DNA from: Phycisphaerales bacterium PN19_bin_20
Lineage (GTDB): Bacteria > Planctomycetota > Phycisphaerae > Phycisphaerales > UBA1924
Direction: 5' to 3'
NCBI GenBank assembly: GCA_021173225.1
Contig: JAJOLK010000015.1
Coordinates: 1 to 64,000, forward strand
Length of the DNA: 64,000 nt
The notes below the pieces were generated by a model. It saw nothing but the letters and a program-made list of their open reading frames with translations. It was not told where the DNA came from and did no database searches. The first letter of the stretch is position 1. Each line of letters begins with the position of its first letter. Below are positions 37,872 through 47,166 of this stretch, piece by piece. The translations under genes and the position numbers were made by a program.

Positions 37872-39431
37872 TTAGGCCCGAGCGTCAACCCGCAAGGTGA
37901 GATGTTCGAGGACTCCGCCCTCATCCAGGCTTGCGTCGCGCTCCGGCGACGATCGGACGTGCCCCACGGTCTGGGCGACGTCCGAGGGGATCAACGCAAG
38001 GGGCTTGCCAGACGCGTCGGGGCCTGCGGGAGCCCCGCTAGAGCCTGTGAGCGCAAGACCGGCTTGTGCAGGCGCAACGGGAGCGGGCGCAAGATCGTCG
38101 GTGGTCTCGACTGAGAAGCTGTCGATGCGCAAGCCGCGACGCTCGATAGAGGCTTTCAGGTCAGCCTGGGAGCGCTCGACGGCGGACCTTGCGGCGGCGG
38201 TACCGACCTGGAATTTGATGGAGACGACCTCGCCGGCGACGCGCATCTGGACGCGGACGCGGCCGAGCTCGGCGGGGTCAAGGCGGATGGTGACCACGCG
38301 TTGCCCGGCGGGTGAGGGGATGTGCCGCAGGGTGGCGCTGAGGCCCTCGGCGAGCTGGGCGTCGATGGGCGGCGGGGTGCGAGCAGAACCGGCGGGAGAG
38401 CCGTCGGCGTTGCCTGAGTTGGGCTTGTTCTGCTTGTTGCCGGAGGCAGCGATTGGACCGGTGGTTGGCGCGAGTGACCAGATGTCTTGGCGGCTGGAGT
38501 GGCCAGGCGCGTCGAGACGGCCGGCGCGGTCAGGCAAGAGCAGCGACGAGATGCTGGCGGCCAGCGAGGTTGAGGTGATGATGCCGGCGAGGGCGGGGTC
38601 GCTGAGGGGCATGGGCGTAGCGGTGCCGCGGGCGACAATGTCGGCGGCGCGCTTGTCAGCGGCGACGGCGCGGGAATCGCTGTCATCGCTGGCGGGGTCT
38701 TGGTCGTGCTCGGGGTTGTCGGGCTCGATTGCTTCGGGGCTCAAGTCGGCGGGCGAGCTTGGCGCGATGGGATCTGCGGCGGCGGAGCTCGAGGCGATAT
38801 CGGCGCGCGGAGCGGCTTGATCTTGTGCGGCGTCGGCTGACCGCGCAGTGGCGCGGGCATCACCAGTGAGCCCGCGGTCGGCCTTGGCCTGCTGCGCGAC
38901 GCCCTGCTGCGAAGACTTGACGGCCGTGCCCGAAGGTGCGGCGGCGAGCGCCTGAGCCACTTGCTGTGCTGAAAGGTTGGTGGCGTTTGACTGGGCGTTG
39001 GGGGCGTTGGGGTCTGAGGGCGCGGTCGTAGTACGGCGGGAACTGGCGGATGCGTTAGATGTGCCGTCGGCCGCGCTGTCGTCGGAGGGTTCTTTGAGCT
39101 TACCCGAGGCCTCGGAGTTGCCCGGGTCGGTGGTTTGGCGGCTATCGGCGGGCCTGGTGAGCTGGGCTTTGACGTCAAAGGCGCGGGCGGAGAGCGAGCC
39201 GCCCTGGAACTTGGCTGAGCGAGCCGAGCCGGCGCGGGCCTCGTTACTCTGCGAGGTCTGGCTAATGGGGCTTGACGCGCGGTCGATCAGGATTTGGAAG
39301 GGGCTCTTGCGCACGTTCGGCGCGTTGATGTTGGCTCGCTGCGCAGGGCCTGCGCGGGTAGCGCTGGCGCGGAGCGAGGCGGAGCTCAAAGCGGTGAGGG
39401 CGAGATCAGCGGGGCTGGGCGTTGGTGTCAC
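37872..39431 (-). CDS. fliK: FliK-like hook-length control protein
   Basis: 519 residues with a mostly disordered, Ala/Ser-rich N-terminal part and a C-terminal domain of the FliK/Flg_hook type: LSATLRHIPSPAGQRVVTIRLDPAELGRVRVQMRVAGEVVSIKFQVGTAAARSAVERSQADLKASIERRGLRIDSFSVE. The 'L.P.LG.V.V.....' pattern is diagnostic. The protein is thought to measure hook length and switch export specificity. It starts at a GTG (39431) with GGAGGCCCC upstream, overlapping the end of the preceding gene by 26 bases. Position between motE-like and flgD matches other flagellar operons. Confidence 0.88.
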   Translation of the reverse strand: MTPTPSPADLALTALSSASLRASATRAGPAQRANINAPNVRKSPFQILIDRASSPISQTSQSNEARAGSARSAKFQGGSLSARAFDVKAQLTRPADSRQTTDPGNSEASGKLKEPSDDSAADGTSNASASSRRTTTAPSDPNAPNAQSNATNLSAQQVAQALAAAPSGTAVKSSQQGVAQQAKADRGLTGDARATARSADAAQDQAAPRADIASSSAAADPIAPSSPADLSPEAIEPDNPEHDQDPASDDSDSRAVAADKRAADIVARGTATPMPLSDPALAGIITSTSLAASISSLLLPDRAGRLDAPGHSSRQDIWSLAPTTGPIAASGNKQNKPNSGNADGSPAGSARTPPPIDAQLAEGLSATLRHIPSPAGQRVVTIRLDPAELGRVRVQMRVAGEVVSIKFQVGTAAARSAVERSQADLKASIERRGLRIDSFSVETTDDLAPAPVAPAQAGLALTGSSGAPAGPDASGKPLALIPSDVAQTVGHVRSSPERDASLDEGGVLEHLTLRVDARA

Positions 39432-40161
39432 CTGCGGGGCCTCCAGGCGTCATGGGGGCGGGTGCGCCCTTGAGCCGGATGCCTTCAAGCAACTGGGTTG
39501 CCAGGCGCGGATCGGTCTTGATGAGCTCGGCAAGAAGCTTGCTGCGCGTGCGCTCTTGCAGGCCGAGGATGTAGCGGACGGGCAGCTCGAGCTGCTCGGG
39601 CGGGATGGTCGCGAGGGTGGGCTGGCCGGGCTGTGCGCCGACGAGGACCAGGATGACCCCGGCGGCGTCGGCTGGGCGCTGGGCCTCAAGGGCTGAGATG
39701 GCGAGCTTGAACTGCTCGTTGGTAGTCTCTGCCTGGGCGCGCTCACGCTGCTGCTGGAACTCAAGGCGGGCCTGATCGAGCTTGCGGGCGAGGTCGGCGA
39801 GGTCGGCACGCTTGTTGTCGAGCTGGAGTTGCACCTGGCGGGCTTCCTCGCGGGCGCGGGCCTCCTGCTGGGCCATGATCTCGCGCTGCTGAGACGAGAG
39901 CTCGATGCGCTCCTCTACGCCGATGGGCGCGCCCAAGCGGCGCGCTTTGGCGGCGGCCTCGATCTCGGCCTGCTTGACCTTGGCTTCCAATTCGGCCTGC
40001 TGGGCCTTGGTCTGCGTGATGGTTGGGGCGAGCATGGTGCGAACCGAACGCAGGCGATCCATGTCCAGGCGGTCGGTAAAGAACAGCCAGCCAATGAGCC
40101 CGGAGACGGCCAGCAGGTTGGCCAGGGCGAGGAACAGCGCGGCGCCTAAGAGCTTTCTCAC
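39406..40161 (-). CDS. MotE-like membrane coiled-coil protein of the flagellar operon
   Basis: 251 residues. One N-terminal membrane helix (KLLGAALFLALANLLAVSGLIGWLFF, about 2-28) is followed by a long coiled coil (60-190, heptad-like runs of Glu, Lys, Gln, Ala) and a C-terminal helical part with RYILGLQERTRSKLLAELIKTDPRLATQLLEGIRL. Such proteins next to fliJ are often annotated MotE or MgtE-N-like and help stator or export functions. It starts at a GTG overlapping the fliJ stop by GTGA. Similarity to MotE is by plan and position, so the name is tentative. Confidence 0.68.
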   Translation of the reverse strand: MRKLLGAALFLALANLLAVSGLIGWLFFTDRLDMDRLRSVRTMLAPTITQTKAQQAELEAKVKQAEIEAAAKARRLGAPIGVEERIELSSQQREIMAQQEARAREEARQVQLQLDNKRADLADLARKLDQARLEFQQQRERAQAETTNEQFKLAISALEAQRPADAAGVILVLVGAQPGQPTLATIPPEQLELPVRYILGLQERTRSKLLAELIKTDPRLATQLLEGIRLKGAPAPMTPGGPAGDTNAQPR

Positions 40162-40703
40162 GGGTGCTCCATCGACAGGATCATGCGTGCGTCTAGACCG
40201 GCGGCGGCGTTGCTGGAGATGGGGCCGGGATCGTGGCTGGTGGCGGCCACAGTGCGCATCAGGGCCAGGTCGTCAAGCTCGGCGGCCTCTTTACGACGCA
40301 GCTGGTCACGCCAGCGGGCCAGGGCTTTGGTGCGCAGGTGCTCGACGGCCTTGCGGGCGACGGTCGCTTTCAGCAGCTCGGCGCGGGCCGCTTCGGTGCG
40401 CTGATAGACGCCCGCGGCCTCGATGGCCAGGCGGCGGAGCTGGAGCACCGCGTGCAGTGAAGTGGCGGCCTGAAGCCTGACGAGCCCGAGGTCTACCGCG
40501 GTGGTCGCGGTGCCATCAACAGGTGCGCCCAGCAGCTCGCGCAGGTCGGTTCGCTGGGTGACCACGCCCTGCTGGACGCGGGCGATTCGCTGGTCAAGCT
40601 CGACCCGCTGGATCTGAATCTTCGCGAGGGCGAGCTGGCGCTGGCGCTCGGCGTTACGGCGCATCTCGAGGACGGGCTCAAGCTGGAAGTGGAAGGCGGG
40701 CAT
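40158..40703 (-). CDS. fliJ: Flagellar export protein FliJ
   Basis: 181-residue coiled coil that binds the FliI ATPase and the export gate. The start FHFQLEPVLEMRRNAERQRQLALAKIQ matches the FliJ N-terminus ('F.F.L..VL..R...E....'), and the whole protein is helical and charged. It lies directly after fliI (31-base gap), its usual place. The ATG lies just after CATTGATGACCCGCC. Overlap with the next gene is GTGA. A short proline/alanine end (SSNAAAGLDARMILSMEHP) shows no conservation. Confidence 0.88.
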   Translation of the reverse strand: MPAFHFQLEPVLEMRRNAERQRQLALAKIQIQRVELDQRIARVQQGVVTQRTDLRELLGAPVDGTATTAVDLGLVRLQAATSLHAVLQLRRLAIEAAGVYQRTEAARAELLKATVARKAVEHLRTKALARWRDQLRRKEAAELDDLALMRTVAATSHDPGPISSNAAAGLDARMILSMEHP

Positions 40704-40734
40704 GGCGGGTCATCAAGATCGCGCTCGGCGGCGC

Positions 40735-42213
40735 TCAGCGGCGGTTGGCGGCGTGGCTTGTTGGTGCGGGCGGGAGTGTGACGGCCTGGCCGGCGAGGGT
40801 CAGCAGGCGGGCGCGGGCCTTGTCGAAGGGGTCTATTGCTGAGAGGTCTTGGCGGAGCAGCTCGGTCAGGCGCGGGTGCATGGCGATGGCCAGATCGGTC
40901 TCGGGGCTCGCGCCCTTGGCGTAGGCACCGATCTGGACCAGGTCTTCAACCTCGCGGTAGAGGGCCATGGAGCGGACAAGCTGGCGGCGGGCGGCCTGGT
41001 GCTGCGAATCGGTTACGTCGTTGGCGACGCGCGAGACCGAGTCGAGGACGTCAATGGCAGGGAAGTGCCCGCGCTGCGCCAGGCCGCGCGAGAGCATGAT
41101 GTGCCCGTCAAGGATACCGCGGGCAGCGTCGGCGACCGGCTCGGTCATGTCGTCACCCTCGACAAGGACGGTGTAAAGGCCGGTGATAGATCCGCCGAGG
41201 CCTTCAAGCTGGCCGGCGCGTTCCATCAGGCGTGCCATGGCGGCAAAGACGCTGGGTGTGTAGCCCTTGCTGGCGGGCGGCTCGCCGGCGGTGAGGCCGA
41301 CTTGGCGCTGAGCGTGGGCGAAGCGGGTGACGGAGTCCATCAGGAGCATGACGTGCTTGCCACGGTCGCGGAAGAACTCAGCGACGGCGCAGGCGAGCAT
41401 GGCGGCGCGGATGCGCATGAGCGGTGACTCGTCGCCGGTGGCGACGACCACGACGGTGCGTGCGAGGCCTTGTGGGCCCAGGCTGTGCTCGATGAAGTCT
41501 TTGACCTCGCGGCCGCGTTCGCCGATGAGGGCCACGACGTTGATGTCGGCGGCGCACTGGCGCGTGATGGCACCCAGGAGGGTGGACTTGCCGACGCCGG
41601 GCCCGGCAAAGAGGCCCATGCGTTGGCCACGGCCGAGGGTGTTGAAGAGGTCAATGGCGCGGACGCCGGTGTGCATGGGCTGATTGATTCGTCCGCGGGC
41701 CAGGGCGCGGATGGGCGCCGGGTCGAGTGACTGTGGGAAGAGGTTGTGCAGGCCGGGGCCGCCATCAACGGGTTCGCCCAGCCCGCTGAGGACGCGCCCG
41801 AGCATGGAGGGGCCGACTCCGGCGGTTTTGGCGCTTTGGAGGGCGACGACCTCATCACCGGTGCGGATGCCGACGGCCTGACCGAGCATCATGACTACGG
41901 CGTGATCACCGGCGAGGCCGACGACCTCGCCGCTCTCGCCGCGCGGGGCGTGCGGGCCTGCGAGGCGCGGAAGGCGGACGGTGGCGCCGACGGGCGCGGG
42001 AAGATCACGCACCAAGACCGAGAGCCCGCGTACCGCGACGACGCGCCCGACGGCCTGGATCGGCTGGATGGCGCGCACGGTCGAGATGGCGGCGTCGAGC
42101 AGCCCAGTGTGTTGGGCGTAGCGGTCGGGGTTGAGGGCTGGGCTGGTGGGGGCCGCGTTGGTGAGGGCAGGACTGGTGAGGGCAGTGCCGGTGATTGGCT
42201 GCGGGGTTGTCAC
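40735..42213 (-). CDS. fliI: Flagellum-specific ATPase FliI
   Basis: Export ATPase of the flagellar type III system, related to F1 beta. P-loop GLFAGPGVGKSTLLGAI (about 150-167), Walker B VMLLMDSVTRFAHAQR, ALIGERGREVKDFIEHSLG and GSITGLYTVLVEGDDMTEPVADAARGILDGHIMLSR, as in all FliI. Length 492. The first 45 residues are Ala/Pro/Thr-rich and precede the family start. Start GTG 42213 overlaps the fliH stop by GTGA, indicating coupling. Works with FliH (regulator) and FliJ. Confidence 0.96.
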   Translation of the reverse strand: MTTPQPITGTALTSPALTNAAPTSPALNPDRYAQHTGLLDAAISTVRAIQPIQAVGRVVAVRGLSVLVRDLPAPVGATVRLPRLAGPHAPRGESGEVVGLAGDHAVVMMLGQAVGIRTGDEVVALQSAKTAGVGPSMLGRVLSGLGEPVDGGPGLHNLFPQSLDPAPIRALARGRINQPMHTGVRAIDLFNTLGRGQRMGLFAGPGVGKSTLLGAITRQCAADINVVALIGERGREVKDFIEHSLGPQGLARTVVVVATGDESPLMRIRAAMLACAVAEFFRDRGKHVMLLMDSVTRFAHAQRQVGLTAGEPPASKGYTPSVFAAMARLMERAGQLEGLGGSITGLYTVLVEGDDMTEPVADAARGILDGHIMLSRGLAQRGHFPAIDVLDSVSRVANDVTDSQHQAARRQLVRSMALYREVEDLVQIGAYAKGASPETDLAIAMHPRLTELLRQDLSAIDPFDKARARLLTLAGQAVTLPPAPTSHAANRR

Positions 42214-42932
42214 GCCTGGGCTCCGTCATCGTCGGCGGGGAGCAAGGCTTCGACGATGCGGTCAAGCTGGGTGCGGATGGTTCCGTCAATGCGCGCGCCG
42301 CTCTCGGCAAGGCGAGCCTCGCACGAGCCGCGGGGCATGGCGGGGTCATCAACCAGCGTGACATCGCGGGCGGCGTGGAGTCGCGCGACCAGCGCGGGCA
42401 GCGCGTCGGCGGCGATGGTGCGGTCGGCGGGGTTGATGACCAGGTGGACCTTGGTGGGGGTCATGACCAGAGCGAGGACCTCGGCGATCTGGCCGCGGAC
42501 GGTGGTCGGGTCAAGCTCAACGGTGCGTTTGCAGACGCGCTGGGCGATCTGCACGGCCAAACGGATGACGTCGCGCTGGGCCTGCGCGAGCATGCGCTCG
42601 CGCTCAGACTCGAAGCGGTCGAGGGCCTTGGCCCAGCCGTCAACCAGCGGAGCGAGCTCGGCGCGGCGTTCTTCGGCGGCCTGCTGCTGGCCCTGGCGGA
42701 TGCCGGCGATCATCCCATCGTCGAAGCCTCGCTGGAAGCCACGCTCGAGGCCCTCGGCGTCGGCGCCATGCAGGATCTGTTCGCGCTGTGCGCGGGCGTC
42801 GGTGATGATCTGGTCGGCCTGAGCCTGCGCGGCGGCGAGGACGTCGGCAGCGTGTCGGCGCAGGTCGCCAAGGTCCAGGACGATGGCGTCCTTGGTCATG
42901 CCGACGGCGTGGATGTGCTTGACAACGCCCAT
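42210..42932 (-). CDS. fliH: Flagellar assembly protein FliH
   Basis: 240 residues. FliH dimer regulates FliI. Middle coiled coil includes a glycine-spaced set (GLERGFQRGFDDGMIAGIRQG, residues about 80-105), the GxxxG repeat typical of FliH, then EERRAELAPLVDGWAKALDRFESERERM and the C-terminal domain with RDVIRLAVQIAQRVCKRTVELDPTTVRGQIAEVL and VHLVINPADR. Start ATG 42932; a second ATG 11 codons later (MTKDAIV) is possible. Neither has a strong ribosome site. Between fliG and fliI as expected. Confidence 0.92.
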   Translation of the reverse strand: MGVVKHIHAVGMTKDAIVLDLGDLRRHAADVLAAAQAQADQIITDARAQREQILHGADAEGLERGFQRGFDDGMIAGIRQGQQQAAEERRAELAPLVDGWAKALDRFESERERMLAQAQRDVIRLAVQIAQRVCKRTVELDPTTVRGQIAEVLALVMTPTKVHLVINPADRTIAADALPALVARLHAARDVTLVDDPAMPRGSCEARLAESGARIDGTIRTQLDRIVEALLPADDDGAQA

Positions 42933-43016
42933 GTGTTAGCGCGAGGCCTGCGGGTTGCGGGGTGCGAGGTTGGGGAGCGCGAGGGGGCTAGTGGATGAAG
43001 TGCTCGGCGGCGGGGT

Positions 43017-44060
43017 TTAGGTGATCATCTCTTCGCCGCCCCCGCCCCGGCCAGCGATGATGATCTCGCCGGCGTCCTCGAGCCTGCGGACGATATCGAC
43101 CACGCGCTGCTGGGCAGACTCGACGTCGCTGACGCGGACGGGGCCCATGAACTGCATGTCTTCCTTGATGAGCGTGGCGGCACGCTCGGACATGTTCTTG
43201 AAGATCTTGTTCTTGAGCTCTTCGCTGGCGGTCTTGAGGGCCAGGGCCATCTCGTCGTTGTCGACCTCCTTGAGCACAAGCTGGATGCCCTTGTCGTCGA
43301 CCATCCTGATGTCCTCGAAGACAAACATGAGTCGGCGGATCTGCTCGACCAGGTCGGGGTCGTCGGCCTCGAGGCCCTCGACCACGGCCTTCTCGGTCGA
43401 GCGGTCGGCCAGGTTGAGAATCTCGGCGACGGTCGGGATGCCCCCGGCCTTCTCCATGCTCTGCATAAGCATGGCGCTCAGGCGGCTCTCGAGCCCGCGC
43501 TCAACTTCTTTGATGACCTCCGGGTTGGTCTGCTCCATGTTCGCAACCCGCTTGATGACCTCGATTTGCTTCTGAAGCGGGAGGCCCGACAGGATCTCGG
43601 CGGCCTTGTGGTGTGGCAGGTGGCAGAGGATCAGCGCGATAGTCTGCGGGTGCTCGTCCTGGATGAACGTCAGCAGGTTCTCGCTCTCGGCCTTCTGCAG
43701 GAAGGCGAACGGCGTCTTTTGAACTTGCGTCTGGATCTGCGCCAGCACACGCTCGGCGTTCTTGGGGTCCATGCTCTGCTGCAAGAGCACGCGCGCGTAG
43801 TCCAGCCCGCCCTCGGTGGCATACTGGCTGGCCATCGAGACCTCGTAAAACTCCTGGACCACGGCGGAGCGCAGGTTTTCGGGCACGCGGCCCAGTCCCG
43901 CCAGCTCGCGGGTCACATCCTCAACCTGCTCGGGGGCCATCAGCTTGAGCAGCCCGGCGGCGACCGTCGGCTCGATCGACAGAAGAAGAATCGCCGACTT
44001 GGTGATGCCCTCAAGCTCCTTGGGGTCTTCTGGCAGCTTGTCGCCTGTTTTGCGTGGCAT
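43017..44060 (-). CDS. fliG: Flagellar motor switch protein FliG
   Basis: 347 residues, 'GITKSAILLLSIEPTVAAGLLKLMAPEQVEDVTRELA' N-terminal domain binding FliF, the middle 'NLLTFIQDEHPQTIALILCHLPHHKAAEILSGLP' motif (EHPQTIALIL is diagnostic) and the C-terminal DIRMVDDKGIQLVLKEVDNDEMALALKTA with the charged torque helix, including the usual charged residues of the motor. Ends VRVSDVESAQQRVVDIVRRLEDAGEIII. ATG has GGAGACC upstream. Rotor-side torque generation and direction switching. Located between fliF and fliH. Confidence 0.97.
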   Translation of the reverse strand: MPRKTGDKLPEDPKELEGITKSAILLLSIEPTVAAGLLKLMAPEQVEDVTRELAGLGRVPENLRSAVVQEFYEVSMASQYATEGGLDYARVLLQQSMDPKNAERVLAQIQTQVQKTPFAFLQKAESENLLTFIQDEHPQTIALILCHLPHHKAAEILSGLPLQKQIEVIKRVANMEQTNPEVIKEVERGLESRLSAMLMQSMEKAGGIPTVAEILNLADRSTEKAVVEGLEADDPDLVEQIRRLMFVFEDIRMVDDKGIQLVLKEVDNDEMALALKTASEELKNKIFKNMSERAATLIKEDMQFMGPVRVSDVESAQQRVVDIVRRLEDAGEIIIAGRGGGGEEMIT

Positions 44061-44159
44061 GGTAGGTCTCCGGGATTGCGTGGCTCCGGATCGGCTTGGG
44101 CGGCGGCCCTGAGTTGGCAGCGGCGCGTGGGTGGGGTGGTGGTGAGGGTGGGGAACCGA

Positions 44160-45938
44160 TCAGCGGTCGGGGTTCATCCAGCGTTTCAGCAAGTTGGCGG
44201 CGTCGCCGGGGTTCTTCTTAACCATGTCTTGGACCTGTTCGAGGACCTTCTTGACCCTGACCTCTTCGTCGCCGAGCTCGATGCCAACCATGGCGGTCTG
44301 GCTCTCGTCGGCCTCGCCGACGATGCTGTCCTCGGCCTCGAGCACGGGCGGAAGCCCGACGATCTCCTGGGCGGTGGGCAGCTCTTGCGGCTTGGCGCTC
44401 TTGCGAACGAGCATGACCATCATGCCCAGGGCAACCAGGGCAAGCAGGCCCAGGAAGCCGGTCTTGATCGTCGAGCCGGTGAGCAACTGGCTGGAGAGCC
44501 CGGCCATCGCGCCACCGCCGGTGCCGGTGATGAGCGCGCTTTGTGTCAGAGCGCCGCCAGCGGCGAGGACCAGGCCCTGCGGGACGGGGATCATCGATAC
44601 GACCACGCGCGGGTCGGTTGAGGCGGTGGTCTCCATCGCGACGGTCTTGATCAGCGGCGTCAGGTCGGTCTCGAGGCGGAGCTTTTCTACGCGGAATGCC
44701 GCTTCGAGCTCGGCCTGGGTGGGCTCGGCCGACGCGGGTGCGGCACCACCAATAGCAGCACCAGCGGGCGCGGCACCTGCGGCGGGCGCGGGCTTACTCA
44801 TCTTGACCAGGTGGCTGACGTACTCGCGCGAGAGCGAGATCATGACGTTGACGCGGGTCGGCGTACCGCGCGGGTCAACGATCTCTTCACGCGTTGAGCC
44901 GACGGAGACCTGGAACGACTCGTCGGAGGTTTCGTTTGTTGAGTTGGTTCTGTTGCCGCCGCCGCCACCTTGGTTGACGTCAGCGGCGACGTTGCTTGTG
45001 ACGCCCGGCTCGGCCCCGCCACCCGAGCCGCCGGAGGCCTCGTTGCGCGTGGTGGTGCTGGCCTTGGTCGGGAGGCTGATGGTGCCGCCGCCGGGAGAGT
45101 TGGGGAGGAACTTTTCGGTGCTGGTGCGCCGGCGGGTGTTGTCCACCTGAGCAGAGACGGCGACGATCGCGCCGGGGTCGTAGGCGATCAGCTCACGGAC
45201 CTTGCCCTGCACGCGGGCCTCGATCTTGGCGACCAGCTCGAGGTAGTCGCCGGCGGCGAAATCTTCGTCGGCCCGGGCGGTGAACTGGCGACCGTTGCGG
45301 AGATCAACGACTTTCACGTTGGTCATCAAGAGCCCCGCGCGCGAGCCAGCGACCATCGCGGCGATCGCGTCGACCATGTCTTTGTCGACCGTGCGCCCGG
45401 CCTTCATCGTGACCCCGACGCTGGCGGTGGGCCTGCGGAAGGCCAAGCCCATCCCGACGGGCTCGGGGGCGTCGATGATTACGCTGGCCCGCTCAACGCC
45501 CTTGAAGTTTGTGATGATCCCGCCCAGAAACTCGCACAGCGCGGCGATAAAGAGCTGGTCGGACTGGCTTTTGCTGGCCATCCAGTTCTGGCTCTTGAGC
45601 AGGTTTGAGTAGAGCGTATCGGCGTTGGCGGGCATCTTGCCCGACTGCTGCAGCAGCGCGAGGGCGTACATCCGCTTCTCGGGGGTGATGAACACGCGGC
45701 CCGAGCGCATCTGGTAGGCGATGTCAGCTTCGGCCAGCGCACCCTGCGCGCGTGACTGGTCTTCAGGCCCCATGCCCGGCAGCAGCTCGACCATCGTCAC
45801 GCGGCTAGTGGTGGTAGCGACCAGCACCAAGGCCAAGGCCGCCACGACCGCCAGCGAGCCGATGAGCACGCGGTCGCGAGGGGCCATCTGGCCTAGATAC
45901 TTGCCGATGGTCGCAAAGACCTGCCGAAGCGCGCCCAT
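44160..45938 (-). CDS. fliF: Flagellar MS-ring protein FliF
   Basis: 592 residues. First membrane helix about 23-41, then ring-building domains (VELLPGMGPEDQSRAQGALAEADIAYQMRSGRVFITPEKRMYALALLQQSGKMPANADTLYSNLLKSQNWMASKSQSDQLFIAALCEFLGGII), a low-complexity insert around 290-340, and second helix about 493-512 (FLGLLALVALGMMVMLV). The last 30 residues (EVRVKKVLEQVQDMVKKNPGDAANLLKRWM) are the FliG-binding tail. AGGAGGACC lies 8 bases upstream of the ATG; the longer frame start is discarded. The insert is longer than in enteric FliF. Confidence 0.96.
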   Translation of the reverse strand: MGALRQVFATIGKYLGQMAPRDRVLIGSLAVVAALALVLVATTTSRVTMVELLPGMGPEDQSRAQGALAEADIAYQMRSGRVFITPEKRMYALALLQQSGKMPANADTLYSNLLKSQNWMASKSQSDQLFIAALCEFLGGIITNFKGVERASVIIDAPEPVGMGLAFRRPTASVGVTMKAGRTVDKDMVDAIAAMVAGSRAGLLMTNVKVVDLRNGRQFTARADEDFAAGDYLELVAKIEARVQGKVRELIAYDPGAIVAVSAQVDNTRRRTSTEKFLPNSPGGGTISLPTKASTTTRNEASGGSGGGAEPGVTSNVAADVNQGGGGGNRTNSTNETSDESFQVSVGSTREEIVDPRGTPTRVNVMISLSREYVSHLVKMSKPAPAAGAAPAGAAIGGAAPASAEPTQAELEAAFRVEKLRLETDLTPLIKTVAMETTASTDPRVVVSMIPVPQGLVLAAGGALTQSALITGTGGGAMAGLSSQLLTGSTIKTGFLGLLALVALGMMVMLVRKSAKPQELPTAQEIVGLPPVLEAEDSIVGEADESQTAMVGIELGDEEVRVKKVLEQVQDMVKKNPGDAANLLKRWMNPDR

Positions 45939-46213
45939 GGTGCGTGGTCCTCCTGACGTTCGCGCCCGCACCGAGCCGGGTGGGAGCGCGTGCTACGACC
46001 GACTCCGTCGGGCGTGCCGGCAACCCGGCAGAGTGTGCGTCGGCGGTTCCTGCGCGATCGCTTGACGGAATATCTGTGCGGTTGCGGCGGAGGGGTTGGA
46101 GGCGGCCGGACCGCGCGGACTCTGCGCGTCGGGGCGGCGCGGGTGCCGGCTCGCGTGCGGGCGAGCGTGAGCGCAGGACGGGCCGCGAGAGGTTGGTGGG
46201 TGTGCGGGGCGGT

Positions 46214-46543
46214 TTAGATGCGGACCTGCTTGAGCTCTTCGTACGCCGCCTGAACCTTATTGCGGACCGCCAGCAGCGCGCGGAAGGCCTGATCGGCCTT
46301 CTGAGTCGCCAGGATGACGTTCTCAACATCGTTGCGGGTGCCGGTGGCGAGGTCTTCCTGCGCGGCGCTGGCCTCACCCTGCAGCTTGTTGACCTGCTCG
46401 ATGCTTTGCATGAGTGTGTCTTTGAAGGATGGCGCGTTGGGGTCTGCCTGCTGGCCGCGCCCGGCGCCGAGCCCGGCCGAGAGGCCGCCCGCGGCCTGGG
46501 CCTGCCTGCTTGCCGACGAGATAAGTCCAAGTGGGTCAGCCAT
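46214..46543 (-). CDS. fliE: Flagellar hook-basal body protein FliE
   Basis: 109 residues: rod/MS-ring adaptor. The C-terminal two-thirds (FKDTLMQSIEQVNKLQGEASAAQEDLATGTRNDVENVILATQKADQAFRALLAVRNKVQAAYEELKQVRI) match FliE closely, with the family's DVENVI and AYEEI-like ends. Start ATG at 46543; a 20-residue Gly/Ala/Gln insert follows the start. It lies between flgC and fliF, 133 and 275 bases away. The longer gap to fliF has no obvious signal. Confidence 0.93.
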   Translation of the reverse strand: MADPLGLISSASRQAQAAGGLSAGLGAGRGQQADPNAPSFKDTLMQSIEQVNKLQGEASAAQEDLATGTRNDVENVILATQKADQAFRALLAVRNKVQAAYEELKQVRI

Positions 46544-46676
46544 GCTCGCCCCGCGTCTACTGATCTACCTCTGAGTCTGTGCTTCCTGCTTGAAGTCTAT
46601 CGGCTCCGCCGACACACACCGATCAATCCGTCCGTCTCAACCTGAACCAAACCATCCACGATGGTGCAGGCAGCGG

Positions 46677-47108
46677 CTAGGCCAACAGGCGCAGGGCCGA
46701 GGTCGTGATCTGCTTAGTCGCCTCGGCGGCCATCACATTCGCCTCATACGCCCGCACGGCCTCGACGGCGTTAATGTTTTCTGTCACGCTGTTGATGCCC
46801 GTCTCGGCCACGTAGCCCTTAAAGGGTCCGTCCTTAAAGGCGAACGGGCTGCTGGGATCGTGGACCCGCGGGAGGATCTGCCTCTGATCCTCGCCGATGG
46901 CCGACACGTGCACGCCCAGCTCGCGCCCGCGCTCGTCGGCTGCGTTTGGGCTGCCCGGGGCGAGGAAGACCTCACGGCGGCGGAAGGGGTTGACGTTGCC
47001 CTGAGCGTCGAGCAGCGTGTTCTGGTTGGCCAAGTTGGCACTGATGGCATCCAGCCGGACGCGCTGGGCGACCATGCCGGAGGTCGAGATGTCAAGGCTG
47101 CCGAACAT
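46677..47108 (-). CDS. flgC: Flagellar rod protein FlgC
   Basis: 143 residues, proximal rod. MFGSLDISTSGMVAQRVRLDAISANLANQNT is the conserved rod/hook N-terminus (LxxSxSGMxAQxxRLDxIsaNlAN), then FRRREVFLA and the C-terminal VTENINAVEAVRAYEANVMAAEATKQITTSALRLL. AGGCCTCCACC precedes the ATG. Follows flgB by 58 bases. Confidence 0.95.
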   Translation of the reverse strand: MFGSLDISTSGMVAQRVRLDAISANLANQNTLLDAQGNVNPFRRREVFLAPGSPNAADERGRELGVHVSAIGEDQRQILPRVHDPSSPFAFKDGPFKGYVAETGINSVTENINAVEAVRAYEANVMAAEATKQITTSALRLLA

Positions 47109-47166
47109 GGTGGAGGCCTATTTTGGTGCGGTTTAGTGCGGTTGGGGGTAAGAGTCGCGGCTTTGA

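Noticed and set aside
44194..45150. 318-residue plus-strand frame opposite fliF
   Set aside because: Antisense to fliF, Ser/Ala/Pro-rich with no domain.
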